Shown here in pieces: positions 1 to 7,757 of a stretch of DNA of 43,154 nucleotides. The notes under the pieces are model-generated. The model worked only from the letters and a program-made list of their open reading frames with translations, did no database searches and was not told the origin of the DNA. Origin of the DNA: Deltaproteobacteria bacterium. GTDB lineage: Bacteria > Desulfobacterota > Syntrophia > Syntrophales > UBA8958. Each line of letters starts with the position of its first letter. The first letter of the stretch is position 1. The stretch covers positions 1 to 43,154 of the forward strand of contig JAPLJZ010000201.1 of NCBI GenBank assembly GCA_026388335.1, written 5' to 3'. Position numbers and translations under genes: made by a program.

Positions 1-504
1 AATGGTCTTGGCCATGGAACCGAATTCCTGGGGGAGGAACGGGGTCAGTTTTACGATCCGTTCGAAGAGTCCCACGAGGTTCGCCATGAGGGCCTCGACC
101 TCGATATCCTTACTGTCCTGATCCTGAATGGACTCAATGCGGGCCTGAAGATATGGTTTGCCGGTCACGATTTCCCTGACGTGGAAGCGTTCGATGCCCT
201 GCACGAGGAGTTGAGCTTTGTTCTCCGTGGTTTTGGCCATCTTCAGGATGACGGCGCTTGTCCCGATGGTGTAGAAGTCCTCGGCTTGAAAGGTTGTCTC
301 CGGCGGCGATTTTCTCGCCAGAACCAGGCCGATGATCCGGTCCTTCGCCATGGCTTCATCAATGAGTTGCAGGGATTGATCACCAAAAACCTCCAAGGGC
401 AGCATCATCTTCGGAAAGACGATCATATTGAAGAGGGGAAGAATCGGCAGTGTTTCCGGAATGTGAATGATCTTCAAATCGTTCGTTGCCTTTCTATCCG
501 TCAT
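1..504 (-). CDS. lon: Lon protease, N-terminal part (runs off left edge)
   Basis: ATP-dependent cytosolic protease of the AAA+ superfamily. Only the first 168 codons are in the window, so the ATPase and Ser-Lys protease parts lie outside. The reverse-complement translation starts MTDRKATNDLKIIHIPETLP and continues with the LON substrate-binding domain pattern: LPILPLFNMIVFPKMMLPLEV, then DRIIGLVLARK, then a GTSAVILKMAK segment and LVQGIERFHV. These are the usual landmarks of the Lon N-domain. The start codon (504-502) overlaps the stop of hsp20 as ATGA, so translation is probably coupled and the pair forms a heat-shock operon. The ATPase half cannot be checked here, so an N-domain-only protein is not formally excluded. 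Confidence 0.85.
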   Translation of the reverse strand, partial: MTDRKATNDLKIIHIPETLPILPLFNMIVFPKMMLPLEVFGDQSLQLIDEAMAKDRIIGLVLARKSPPETTFQAEDFYTIGTSAVILKMAKTTENKAQLLVQGIERFHVREIVTGKPYLQARIESIQDQDSKDIEVEALMANLVGLFERIVKLTPFLPQEFGSMAKTI

Positions 505-965
505 GTGTTGTTTCCTCCTCTTGGCCCCATCACCGGAATGCGCCTTTCCCGCTCCGCAGGTATTTTCCCTAAGCGGATTTCGAGAAGCCCATTTGCATAA
601 ATCGCCTGGACCGTTTCTGCATCCACAGGCGCATGCAGGGCCAGGTGCTTCTCGAAATAGCCGTAAGGGATTTCCGCGAGATGGTAGCGCGTCGTTCCGG
701 AAAGATAATGCTGATCTCGCTTCCCGGAGATTTTGATACTCTTGCGGTTTACCTCGAGACGAATATCGTCCCTTGCTACTCCGGCCAGATCAAGGAGGAC
801 GATAATAAGATCCGGCGTTTCATAGATGTCCGTGTGGGGACGCCAGATATGTTCACAAAGGGTAAACGCGGGGCTGGCGATATGAAACATGTCATCCAAT
901 ACATCCTGGATTTCCTGCTCGAACTTGCCGCTATCGTTCCTGAATTTAATCTTGATGTAGCCCAT
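501..965 (-). CDS. Small heat shock protein, Hsp20/alpha-crystallin family
   Basis: A 154-residue ATP-independent holdase chaperone that should bind unfolding proteins and hand them to other chaperones or proteases. The alpha-crystallin domain spans about residues 40-140: HTDIYETPDLIIVLLDLAGV, then IRLEVNRKSIKISGKR, and the conserved late strand motif ANGLLEIRL. A C-terminal RRIPV gives the I-x-I/V tail motif used in oligomer assembly. Length is normal for the family. The start at 965 has AGGGG about 12 bases upstream, a little far. It is co-transcribed with lon, whose start overlaps its stop. A strong promoter lies just upstream. Confidence 0.9.
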   Translation of the reverse strand: MGYIKIKFRNDSGKFEQEIQDVLDDMFHIASPAFTLCEHIWRPHTDIYETPDLIIVLLDLAGVARDDIRLEVNRKSIKISGKRDQHYLSGTTRYHLAEIPYGYFEKHLALHAPVDAETVQAIYANGLLEIRLGKIPAERERRIPVMGPRGGNNT

Positions 966-1001
966 CTCTGCATTGATCCCCTTTCATGTTTGTCGTTTTT
1001 C

Positions 1002-1029
1002 ATCATATAGAATGATCTTGACTTGTCAA
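1002..1029 (-). promoter_or_regulatory. Vegetative-type promoter for hsp20-lon with overlapping palindrome
   Basis: On the minus strand TTGACA (1029-1024) and TATGAT (1007-1002) are separated by 16 bases, a good sigma-70-like match. The -35 box sits inside a perfect palindrome, CTTGAC-TT-GTCAAG (1017-1030), which could be an operator. It does not match the CIRCE element of HrcA. The -10 is 37 bases upstream of the hsp20 start. Confidence 0.6.
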
Positions 1030-1040
1030 GCAGCAAAGCC

Positions 1041-1078
1041 GGATATTCTGGACCACGGCTTTCCCCGGGGTGACGGCA
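1041..1078. repeat. Dispersed palindromic repeat fragment
   Basis: The segment reads on the minus strand as GTCACCCCGGGGAAAGCCG followed by TGGTCCAGAATATCC. This resembles the intergenic repeat that yields spurious peptides of the type HPGESRGPE in many proteobacteria. Apart from this repeat and the hsp20 promoter, the 966-1294 gap shows no gene; its right half is AT-rich and must contain the galE promoter, which I could not place with confidence. Confidence 0.4.
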
Positions 1079-1294
1079 GGGGAGACTTTTTGTGAACGCG
1101 TCAATAATCACGTAACGCCGTGTAAACATTGTTGCCTGCCTGCTAAAAAGGTATTGCACTGTCTCCATATTTACCGTATGAGTCTATCATGTTCTCATAA
1201 TGTTAAACAATTTTCATAAACATGCCCGTTCCTACCACTTGGGATGCTTCTGTAACCGAGGGGGCGGAGCTTTATTTATTGAGAGCGATCAATC

Positions 1295-2329
1295 ATGAAA
1301 ACAATTTTTGTCACCGGCGGCGCCGGCTACATTGGCAGTCACACCTGCGTGGAGCTTCTTCAGGCGGGCTATGACGTCGTAATTGCGGATAACCTCTCCA
1401 ACAGCAAGATCAGCGTCCTCGACCGCATTGAAACCATTACGGGCCGTCGACCCATCTTTTACCATGTTGACTGCCGGGACCGCGCCGCCCTGAAGGCTAT
1501 TTTCGCCGCCCATCCCTGCGACGCCGTAATTCATTTTGCCGGTCTCAAGGCGGTGGGTGAATCCGTTGCCCGGCCCCTGTATTACTATGACAACAACATC
1601 GGTTCGACCGTCGCCCTCTGCGAGGTGATGGCTGCATGCGGGCTCAAAAGGATCGTCTTCAGTTCTTCCGCAACCGTCTACGGCGATCCCGCAACGGTCC
1701 CCATCCGGGAAGAATTCCCCCTTGCCCCTGCCAACCCCTATGGCCGCACAAAGATGATGATCGAGGAGATCCTTCGGGATCTCCGGATTGCCGATCCCGC
1801 CTGGCAGATCATCCTCCTGCGCTATTTCAATCCCGTGGGAGCCCACGAAAGTGGCCTGATAGGCGAGGACCCCGCCGGCATCCCCAACAACCTCATGCCA
1901 TATATCAGCCAGGTTGCCGTCGGCAAACTTTCCCGGCTCAGCGTCTTCGGGAATGACTACGACACGCCCGACGGCACGGGTGTCCGGGACTACATCCATG
2001 TAGTGGATCTCGCGCTGGGTCATTTGAAAGCCCTGGAAAGGATTCAACAAACGGATTTCGCCACCTATAATCTCGGTACGGGCAGGGGATACAGCGTTCT
2101 GGAGATGATTAAAGCCTTCGAAAAGGCATCGGGCCGGCCCATTCCTTATGGCATTGTCGACCGCCGCCCCGGCGATATCGCCGTCTGTTATGCCGATTCC
2201 AGCCTTGCCAAAACTAACCTGAACTGGACAGCCTCCCGGGGGCTCGATGCCATGTGCGCCGATAGCTGGCGCTGGCAATCCCGAAATCCCAACGGTTACC
2301 CTGAGAAGAATACGGGGGACACTTTATGA
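1295..2329 (+). CDS. galE: UDP-glucose 4-epimerase
   Basis: Interconverts UDP-glucose and UDP-galactose in the cytosol, feeding lipopolysaccharide and exopolysaccharide synthesis. The 344-residue protein is a full-length short-chain dehydrogenase-type epimerase. The N-terminal NAD-binding loop is [10 protein letters not shown], a [10 protein letters not shown] serine stretch follows, and the catalytic pair is Y149-x3-K153 in NPYGRTK. Further landmarks are [10 protein letters not shown] and [14 protein letters not shown], typical of GalE. The last four bases overlap the next start as ATGA, so it is translationally coupled to a coiled-coil protein and an adenylate cyclase, an unusual partnership for galE. 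No strong ribosome binding site is seen before this start. Confidence 0.95.
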   Translation: MKTIFVTGGAGYIGSHTCVELLQAGYDVVIADNLSNSKISVLDRIETITGRRPIFYHVDCRDRAALKAIFAAHPCDAVIHFAGLKAVGESVARPLYYYDNNIGSTVALCEVMAACGLKRIVFSSSATVYGDPATVPIREEFPLAPANPYGRTKMMIEEILRDLRIADPAWQIILLRYFNPVGAHESGLIGEDPAGIPNNLMPYISQVAVGKLSRLSVFGNDYDTPDGTGVRDYIHVVDLALGHLKALERIQQTDFATYNLGTGRGYSVLEMIKAFEKASGRPIPYGIVDRRPGDIAVCYADSSLAKTNLNWTASRGLDAMCADSWRWQSRNPNGYPEKNTGDTL

Positions 2330-2751
2330 CATCGGATGAACTTTACCAGGCCCAGATGGAGATCCGCTATCTGAAGGAAACGATCACCGCCCTCAGGGAA
2401 GAACTCGAGAAGGAAAGGATCTGCCGCGATGACGATGTTCAGAAGGCCTTAGCGGATGCCCACGATAATATCAAACAACTAAAGGAAACGGTAAACTCCC
2501 TCCGCCACGCAATGGAAAAAATGGCCATCGAACATGACAAAGATAAGCAGAAGGTTATCGTTGATAGTCATGATGAGACGAATCAATTGCGAGGCATGAT
2601 TGATGCCATGAGGTATGAAATGGAAAGAAGAAAAATTCAATATGAAGATGAAGTAGCAACCATTCGCCGCTCGGCTCGGGAAGAAATGCAACAATTGCAG
2701 GAAGCGATTTACACCTTGCGCCAGAAACTGGAGGGTTATGAAAAAAGATAG
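2326..2751 (+). CDS. Coiled-coil protein with exact 36-residue repeats
   Basis: A 141-residue, highly charged, cytosolic protein of unknown function. It has no signal peptide, membrane span or cysteine cluster. It is built of three full 36-residue units beginning at about residues 12, 48 and 84, and a shortened fourth unit. Each unit follows the pattern xxxxLKETxxxLRxxxEK and then a charged IxxDxDxQK stretch. Heptad-like leucines ([39 protein letters not shown]) point to a long helical rod. It overlaps galE by 4 bases and the next cyclase gene by 14 bases, so the three are almost certainly made together. A scaffold or partner for the cyclase is a guess. Confidence 0.8.
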   Translation: MTSDELYQAQMEIRYLKETITALREELEKERICRDDDVQKALADAHDNIKQLKETVNSLRHAMEKMAIEHDKDKQKVIVDSHDETNQLRGMIDAMRYEMERRKIQYEDEVATIRRSAREEMQQLQEAIYTLRQKLEGYEKR

Positions 2752-4999
2752 GGCTCTCGATACTGATGTACGGCTTCACCAGGCGGAACTGCTTCTCAAT
2801 GTTGCCCAGACCATGGCGACCTATGAGACCCTCGATGAGATGCTGAATGTACTGGTGGAAATTACCACCAGGGAAATCCGTGCGGATCGGGGGACGATAT
2901 TCCTGAACGATGCAGAAACAGGGGAGTTATATTCACGGGTTGCCCAAGGGACCTTCCAGAGAGAAATTCGTATCATTAATAATACGGGCATCGCTGGTCA
3001 TGTTTTCACCACCGGGGAGAGTCTGCTTGTCCATGACGCTTACAAAGATGAACGGTTCAACCGTTCTGTGGATGAGAAGACCGGTTATACAACGAAAAGT
3101 ATCCTCTGTGTGCCCATTCGCACTATGAAGGCCGAGATCATTGGCGCCGCCCAAATGCTCAACAAAAAAAAGGGGCGATTCAACAAGGAAGATATGAAAC
3201 TTCTCGAATCGATGACGACCCAGGCAGCCATTACCCTGCAGAGCATCGGGATCGTCGAAAAGATGAGAAAGTTCCGGGCCAAGGAAATGGAATTTTTCGA
3301 TCTTGTCTCCAATGTCACAGCGGAAATCGACTTGGGGAGCCTTCTGAATAAGGTCATGTCGGAGGCGACCAGGATGCTTAACTCCGAGCGATCGACCCTC
3401 TTTCTTAATGACGAAAAACGGAAGGAATTGTTTTCTATGGTCGGGGAGGGGTTGGGGGCTATGATCATTCGCCTTCCCAACCACATGGGCATCGCCGGCG
3501 CCGTTTTCCAGTCCGGAGAAACGATCAATATTCCATACGCATATGCGGATCTGCGATTCAATCCTGCTTTTGACAGGAAAACGGGTTTCTTCACCAGGTC
3601 GATCCTCTGCGTTCCTGTCGTGAACAAGAGTGGAAAGACCATCGGGGTGACCCAGGTTCTCAACAAGCGGGGAGGCCCTTTTACGAAGGGAGACGAATCC
3701 CGACTCCGGGCCTTTACCGCCCAGGTATCCATCGCCCTCGAGAACGCCAAGCTCTTTGATGATATCCAGAACATGAAGAATTACAGCGAGAGTATGTTGG
3801 AGAGCATGTCGAACGGCGTCATGACCCTCGATGAAGAGGGAAAGATCATCACCTGCAACGCCGCAGGGCTTAGGATAATGCAGATTGATGCTCAGGACAT
3901 CATTGACTATGCGGTTCGGGATTTCTTCGTGGGAAAGAACTCTTGGCTTGTGGATAAGATCCACCGCGTGGAGGAAACAAGGAAATCCGAAATGACCATG
4001 GATGCCGAACTGGAGTTTGGAGAGAACAAGGTTTCAGCGAACATCGCCATTCTTCCCTTGACCAGTGTGGACAAAAAAAATCTGGGCGTCATGATTATCA
4101 TGGATGACATCAGCTCTGAAAAGCGGGTAAAATCAACCATGTCAAGATACATGGATCCCGGTCTTGCCGATCAGCTTCTGGAAGGGGGAGAGGATATCCT
4201 GGGCGGAAAAAGCACCCCCGCCACGATACTTTTTTCTGATATCCGCTCGTTCACAACCCTGAGCGAGGAGTTGGGGGCGCAGGGAACGGTATCGCTGCTG
4301 AATGAGTATTTTACGATCATGGTGGAATGTATTCAGCGCGAGGGCGGGATGTTGGACAAATTTATCGGTGATGCGATTATGGCCGCCTTCGGCATCCCCC
4401 TTGCCCATGACGACGACGAAGACCGCGCCATGCGGGCCGCTATTGCAATGATCAACGCCCTCAATCACTGGAATCGGGAACGCGTCTCCCAGGGAAAGAA
4501 GCCGGTGAAGATGGGACTGGGACTAAATACCGATGTAATAGTTTCGGGAAATATCGGCTCGCCGAAACGAATGGACTATACCCTGATCGGGGACGGCGTC
4601 AATCTCGCATCGCGACTGGAAAGCTTATGTAAAAAATATCATGCCAGTATCCTGATCAGTGAAAATACGTACAAGCGTTTGCGGGGAACCTACCGGATCA
4701 GGGAGATTGACCGGGTGGTGGTCAAGGGTAAGACGGAAACCGTAGGCGTCTATGAAGTCCTCGATTACCACAGTGCCGAGAGCTTCCCCAACCTGATGGA
4801 AGCGGTCAATCATTTTCAGGATGGACTTCAGAAATACAGGAATCAGCAATGGGACCGGGCGATTCAGTCTTTTGATAAAGCGAGGGAGCTTAATCCGGCC
4901 GACGAAATTTGCCGGATGTATACCGACCGCTGCAAATTCTGGAAAGAAACTCCCCCTGCTGAGGGCTGGGACGGTGCCTGGATCATGGATTCCAAATAG
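2738..4999 (+). CDS. Adenylate cyclase, GAF-GAF-PAS-class III catalytic domain
   Basis: A 753-residue soluble enzyme predicted to make cAMP from ATP. Two GAF sensor domains (about residues 18-165 and 186-335) share the pattern GIAGxVFxxGE followed by a TxSILCVPxxxxxxIxGxxQxLNK core. A PAS-like domain (about 345-460) precedes the cyclase homology domain (about 490-660). The metal aspartates are D501 (FSDIRSFT) and D545 (FIGDAIMA); the adenine-selecting pair is K541 and D613 (MDYT); the transition-state pair is N622 and R626 in VNLASRLE. The active site is therefore complete and of the homodimeric adenylate type. A TPR-like C-terminal tail ends in a PPAEGWDGAW motif shared with the cyclase at 7758. 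GGAGG lies 3 bases before the start. Confidence 0.9.
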   Translation: MKKDRALDTDVRLHQAELLLNVAQTMATYETLDEMLNVLVEITTREIRADRGTIFLNDAETGELYSRVAQGTFQREIRIINNTGIAGHVFTTGESLLVHDAYKDERFNRSVDEKTGYTTKSILCVPIRTMKAEIIGAAQMLNKKKGRFNKEDMKLLESMTTQAAITLQSIGIVEKMRKFRAKEMEFFDLVSNVTAEIDLGSLLNKVMSEATRMLNSERSTLFLNDEKRKELFSMVGEGLGAMIIRLPNHMGIAGAVFQSGETINIPYAYADLRFNPAFDRKTGFFTRSILCVPVVNKSGKTIGVTQVLNKRGGPFTKGDESRLRAFTAQVSIALENAKLFDDIQNMKNYSESMLESMSNGVMTLDEEGKIITCNAAGLRIMQIDAQDIIDYAVRDFFVGKNSWLVDKIHRVEETRKSEMTMDAELEFGENKVSANIAILPLTSVDKKNLGVMIIMDDISSEKRVKSTMSRYMDPGLADQLLEGGEDILGGKSTPATILFSDIRSFTTLSEELGAQGTVSLLNEYFTIMVECIQREGGMLDKFIGDAIMAAFGIPLAHDDDEDRAMRAAIAMINALNHWNRERVSQGKKPVKMGLGLNTDVIVSGNIGSPKRMDYTLIGDGVNLASRLESLCKKYHASILISENTYKRLRGTYRIREIDRVVVKGKTETVGVYEVLDYHSAESFPNLMEAVNHFQDGLQKYRNQQWDRAIQSFDKARELNPADEICRMYTDRCKFWKETPPAEGWDGAWIMDSK

Positions 5000-5050
5000 G
5001 GATAAATTTAGAAACTTCCCTTGAAAAATTCCATTTCACCCGACCACTTC

Positions 5051-5258
5051 CGAAACTTCGCCCTTAGTTTTTTCAATGAAGACTTCACCGACAGAAACAG
5101 CTATGATCAAAGAGAAGGAGTAGAAAGATGTAAAAGCCTTAAAGACACCGGAAGCTGACATCCTTGCGTGTCTGGTAAATGGCGAAGTTCCGTAAAGCTT
5201 TAAATCCATCCCCTGACCAAGCCCCTGTATGAATCTGATTCAGGGGCTTTTTCTTTTT
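5051..5258 (+). ncRNA. Candidate structured RNA with long closing stem and terminator
   Basis: The cyclase-to-QueG gap (5000-5389) has no credible gene but clear RNA structure. CGAAACTTCGCC (5051-5062) pairs with GGCGAAGTTCCG (5181-5192) in 11 of 12 positions, enclosing about 118 bases. Inside, AGACAC (5143-5148) pairs with GTGTCT (5168-5173). A strong Shine-Dalgarno, AAGGAG (5115-5120), sits 7 bases before an ATG followed directly by TAA (5128-5133), a start-stop element. A rho-independent terminator ends the unit. I could not fit it to 6S, SRP, tmRNA or a c-di-GMP riboswitch consensus. It may be a small RNA or the 3' tail of the cyclase message. Confidence 0.4.
5219..5258 (+). terminator. 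Rho-independent terminator
   Basis: AAGCCCCTG (5219-5227) and CAGGGGCTT (5241-5249) form a perfect 9-bp stem with a 13-base loop, followed by a T-rich run to 5258. It closes the galE-cyclase unit and the candidate RNA. Confidence 0.85.
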
Positions 5259-5389
5259 GACCTCAGCCGATATTTCCAATATACTTCCATCCAGATTTTG
5301 CCGGTAAAAATCATTGAGGATCTTGCTTTGCCGATATAGATTGGCCAGAAAGATTACAAATTCTACTTGTTGAATAAGGGGTTGATCCT

Positions 5390-6439
5390 ATGATTACCAA
5401 GGGCGATATTGTTGAAAAGGCAATTCAATGCGGATTCGGAGATATAGGTTTCACAACGGCTGAGCCCTTTGATTCTCAAAAAACGCTTCTGATCGAGAGA
5501 CGGGATGAATATGAATGGGTATTAAAATTGGGTCTTGACCTTATCTCCGGTACAGATCCCAGAACAATTCTCCCCGATGCCAGAACCATCATCGTCCTGA
5601 TGGAAGGATATTTCAACGAAGCTTTCCCCTCGTCCATGGAAAACCATTTCGGGCGTTGTTATCTGGATGATGACTGTGTTTTGCAAGATCGCCTGGCGGT
5701 CAGAATCAAAGCTTTTCGTTCCTTTCTTCGAGACAACGGGATCGGCTCAAAGGTTCCATTTCATCTCCCCCATAGGCTGGCCGCTGCCCGTGCAGGTCTG
5801 GGCACATTCGGCAAAAACTGTCTCCTTTACTCCAAGAAGATGTCCCATAAAGGCTCTTGGGTTCTGCCAATTGCCGTGGTGATTGATCGTGATTTCACCC
5901 CGGACGAGCCTACGCTTGAAGTGGGATGTCCGGATTGGTGCAAAAATGTCTGTATTACTGCCTGTCCCACAGGCGCCTTGAAGGGACCCAGAAAGATAGA
6001 TCCCCGCAGGTGCATTTCATATTTTACCTATCTGGACAGGCAAATAACACCGATGGAGTTACGGGCCCCCATGGGATTGTGGATCTATGGCTGTGATCGC
6101 TGCCAGAATGTTTGCCCGAGAAACACCCCATGGCTGGCAAAGAAGCTGCCGATGAATAAAAAAGTGGCAGGCATGGCAAATGATTTTAAACTTAAAAAGC
6201 TTCTGCATATGGACAAGGATTATTTTAACACCAAAATCTGGCCCCACATGTTCTATGGATCGGACAAGGATTTATGGCGATGGAAGATGAATGTGGCCAG
6301 GGCCATGGGAAATACATTGGATGACCGCTATATTTCTGCCTTGGTCAAGGCTTTCCTCAATAACGATGATGAAAGGGTCCTGGGGATGATTGCCTGGGCA
6401 TTGGGTCGTATCGGTGGACCAAAGGCAGAAAAGCACTGA
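5390..6439 (+). CDS. QueG-like double 4Fe-4S reductase, 3' end frameshifted
   Basis: The protein resembles the epoxyqueuosine reductase (QueG) family, which reduces the last intermediate of queuosine synthesis in tRNA using cobalamin and two Fe-S clusters. Seen: RLAAARAGLGTFGKNCLL, a first cluster with unusual C-x3-C-x3-C-x3-CP spacing (CPDWCKNVCITACP), then RRCISYFT and GCDRCQNVCP for the second. It is divergent, so another substrate is possible. The C-terminus begins a HEAT repeat (IAWALGRIGGPKAEK) and stops after 349 residues. In the +1-shifted frame, 6433-6507 encodes ALNSFLPQSKGS and IRDEIESALAGS, an exact completion of that repeat. The gene has therefore lost one base near 6430, or the sequence has an error there. 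AAGGGG lies 8 bases before the start. Confidence 0.75.
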   Translation: MITKGDIVEKAIQCGFGDIGFTTAEPFDSQKTLLIERRDEYEWVLKLGLDLISGTDPRTILPDARTIIVLMEGYFNEAFPSSMENHFGRCYLDDDCVLQDRLAVRIKAFRSFLRDNGIGSKVPFHLPHRLAAARAGLGTFGKNCLLYSKKMSHKGSWVLPIAVVIDRDFTPDEPTLEVGCPDWCKNVCITACPTGALKGPRKIDPRRCISYFTYLDRQITPMELRAPMGLWIYGCDRCQNVCPRNTPWLAKKLPMNKKVAGMANDFKLKKLLHMDKDYFNTKIWPHMFYGSDKDLWRWKMNVARAMGNTLDDRYISALVKAFLNNDDERVLGMIAWALGRIGGPKAEKH

Positions 6440-6554
6440 ACAGCTTTCTTCCTCAATCCAAAGGATCTATCCGGGATGAGATAGAAAGTGCATTAGCGGG
6501 AAGTTGAAAAGTGTCTGTCCAAACAACTTTAAAGGATGTCAAAAGGAGGGGATT

Positions 6555-7349
6555 ATGGATTTTGAAAATATTACCTTTCAGAAAGCTAATCACATCGCGA
6601 CAATCAGGCTGAATCGGCCTAAATATTTTAACGCTTTGGACTTTCTTCTTGGGAATGAACTGGTCAAAGCCCTGGAGATCTGTCAGGACGATGAAGACAT
6701 AAGAGCTGTTGTCTTAACGGGAGAGGGTAAAGCCTTTTGTTCCGGTGGTGATCTCCGATTATTTAGGGAACAGTTAGATAGCAGCAATCCATCGGAGGTC
6801 GTGCGGCAACTTGTACGAGTTTTCAATACAATCATCCACGGTGTCCGCTCTATGCCAAAACCTGTTATAGCCTCCATCAATGGCGCTCTGGGCGGTGGTG
6901 GTTTCAGTCTTGCCGCTGCATGTGATATTCGGATTGCGGCATCTTCTGCTATATTCAGACAAGCATATACCAGTGTCAGTCTTGTTCCTGATGGAGCCTG
7001 GACACTAATGGTTCCCATGCTCATCGGTTTAGGGAAAGCGACGGAACTGGTCCTTATGGATCCAATTCTCAGCGCCAAACAGGCTATGGGAATCGGCCTT
7101 GTTAATCAGGTCGTTGATGATGCTGATCTACAGAGAGTGACTCAGGAAGTAGCAGAAAAATTGGCGAAAGGTCCAACCAAGTCATTTGCCATAGCCAAGG
7201 AAAATCTCAATAATGCCATGCTTGGCCTTCTGGAACGGCAACTTGAACTTGAGCGATCAGGAATGATTAAGGCTGCGAAAACAGATGATTATAAGGAAGG
7301 TCTCAGGGCATTTTTCGAGAAAAGAGAACCTCATTTTACTGGGAGATGA
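6555..7349 (+). CDS. Enoyl-CoA hydratase/isomerase family protein (crotonase)
   Basis: A 264-residue cytosolic acyl-CoA enzyme. ATG 6555 is preferred over an upstream in-frame TTG because AAAGGAGGGG sits just before it. The oxyanion-hole segments are AFCSGGDL and NGALGGGGFSLAAACD. The glutamate used by true hydratases in the second segment is replaced here (GGGFSLA), and the second acid region reads LVPDGAWT, as in isomerase-type members such as PaaG. An isomerase or a different acyl-CoA reaction is therefore more likely than plain hydration. It stands alone after the QueG-like gene; nothing nearby names its substrate. Confidence 0.85.
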   Translation: MDFENITFQKANHIATIRLNRPKYFNALDFLLGNELVKALEICQDDEDIRAVVLTGEGKAFCSGGDLRLFREQLDSSNPSEVVRQLVRVFNTIIHGVRSMPKPVIASINGALGGGGFSLAAACDIRIAASSAIFRQAYTSVSLVPDGAWTLMVPMLIGLGKATELVLMDPILSAKQAMGIGLVNQVVDDADLQRVTQEVAEKLAKGPTKSFAIAKENLNNAMLGLLERQLELERSGMIKAAKTDDYKEGLRAFFEKREPHFTGR

Positions 7350-7514
7350 AGCCAACTCTATAAAATCATAAAAAAGATCGCTTGAAAGAGAGGATAGATA
7401 TTAGGTATCAAAAATCGTTCAACAACCGAAATATACCTGCATAGCTTTGGAATGGCTGAAAGGGAAGCGATCTCTGTATATGAATCGGCAAAACAAAAGT
7501 CTCACACAGGCAAA

Positions 7515-7557
7515 GAAAAAAGGGGGGTAGCCATGTGATAGCTAACCCCTTTTTTTC
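7515..7557. terminator. Bidirectional rho-independent terminator
   Basis: The arms GGGGGTAGC and GCTAACCCC (8 of 9 paired) are flanked by an A-run on the left and a T-run on the right. It can end transcription from the crotonase on the plus strand and from the tRNA gene on the minus strand. Nothing else is seen between 7350 and 7562. Confidence 0.75.
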
Positions 7558-7562
7558 TTTGA

Positions 7563-7638
7563 TGGAGCCGATGAGCGGATTTGAACCGCTGACCTGCTGA
7601 TTACGAATCAGCTGCTCTACCAGCTGAGCTACATCGGC
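7563..7638 (-). tRNA. tRNA-Thr (anticodon CGU)
   Basis: The minus strand gives a 76-base tRNA with encoded CCA. The acceptor stem pairs GCCGATG with CATCGGC. The D-arm contains AGCTCAGCTGGTAGAGC. The anticodon stem GCTGA/TCAGC holds the loop TTCGTAA with anticodon CGT, reading ACG codons. The T-arm has GGTTCAAATCC. All arms pair without bulges. Confidence 0.95.
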
Positions 7639-7651
7639 GTGATGAGGTGGT

Positions 7652-7680
7652 CCTTTAACTCAACATTCGCATTTTGTCAA
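7652..7680 (-). promoter_or_regulatory. Probable tRNA-Thr promoter
   Basis: On the minus strand TTGACA (7680-7675) is followed after 17 bases by TAAAGG (7657-7652), 14 bases before the mature 5' end. The -35 is perfect; the -10 is poor. Confidence 0.45.
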
Positions 7681-7698
7681 GACATAAGCCCATTTACC

Positions 7699-7727
7699 TT
7701 GACAATACACATGGTTTTCATTAGAAT
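7699..7727 (+). promoter_or_regulatory. Sigma-70-type promoter of the cyclase-alr-ddl run
   Basis: TTGACA (7699-7704), a 17-base spacer and TAGAAT (7722-7727) make a near-consensus promoter 30 bases before the cyclase start. It is back to back with the tRNA promoter. Confidence 0.7.
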
Positions 7728-7757
7728 CCGAAAGTATTTTTTTCAGGAGGGATGACC

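Noticed and set aside
1289-2278. Long minus-strand ORF (329 codons) opposite galE
   Set aside because: It is the antisense shadow of a clear galE; its translation shows no family pattern and no ribosome site.
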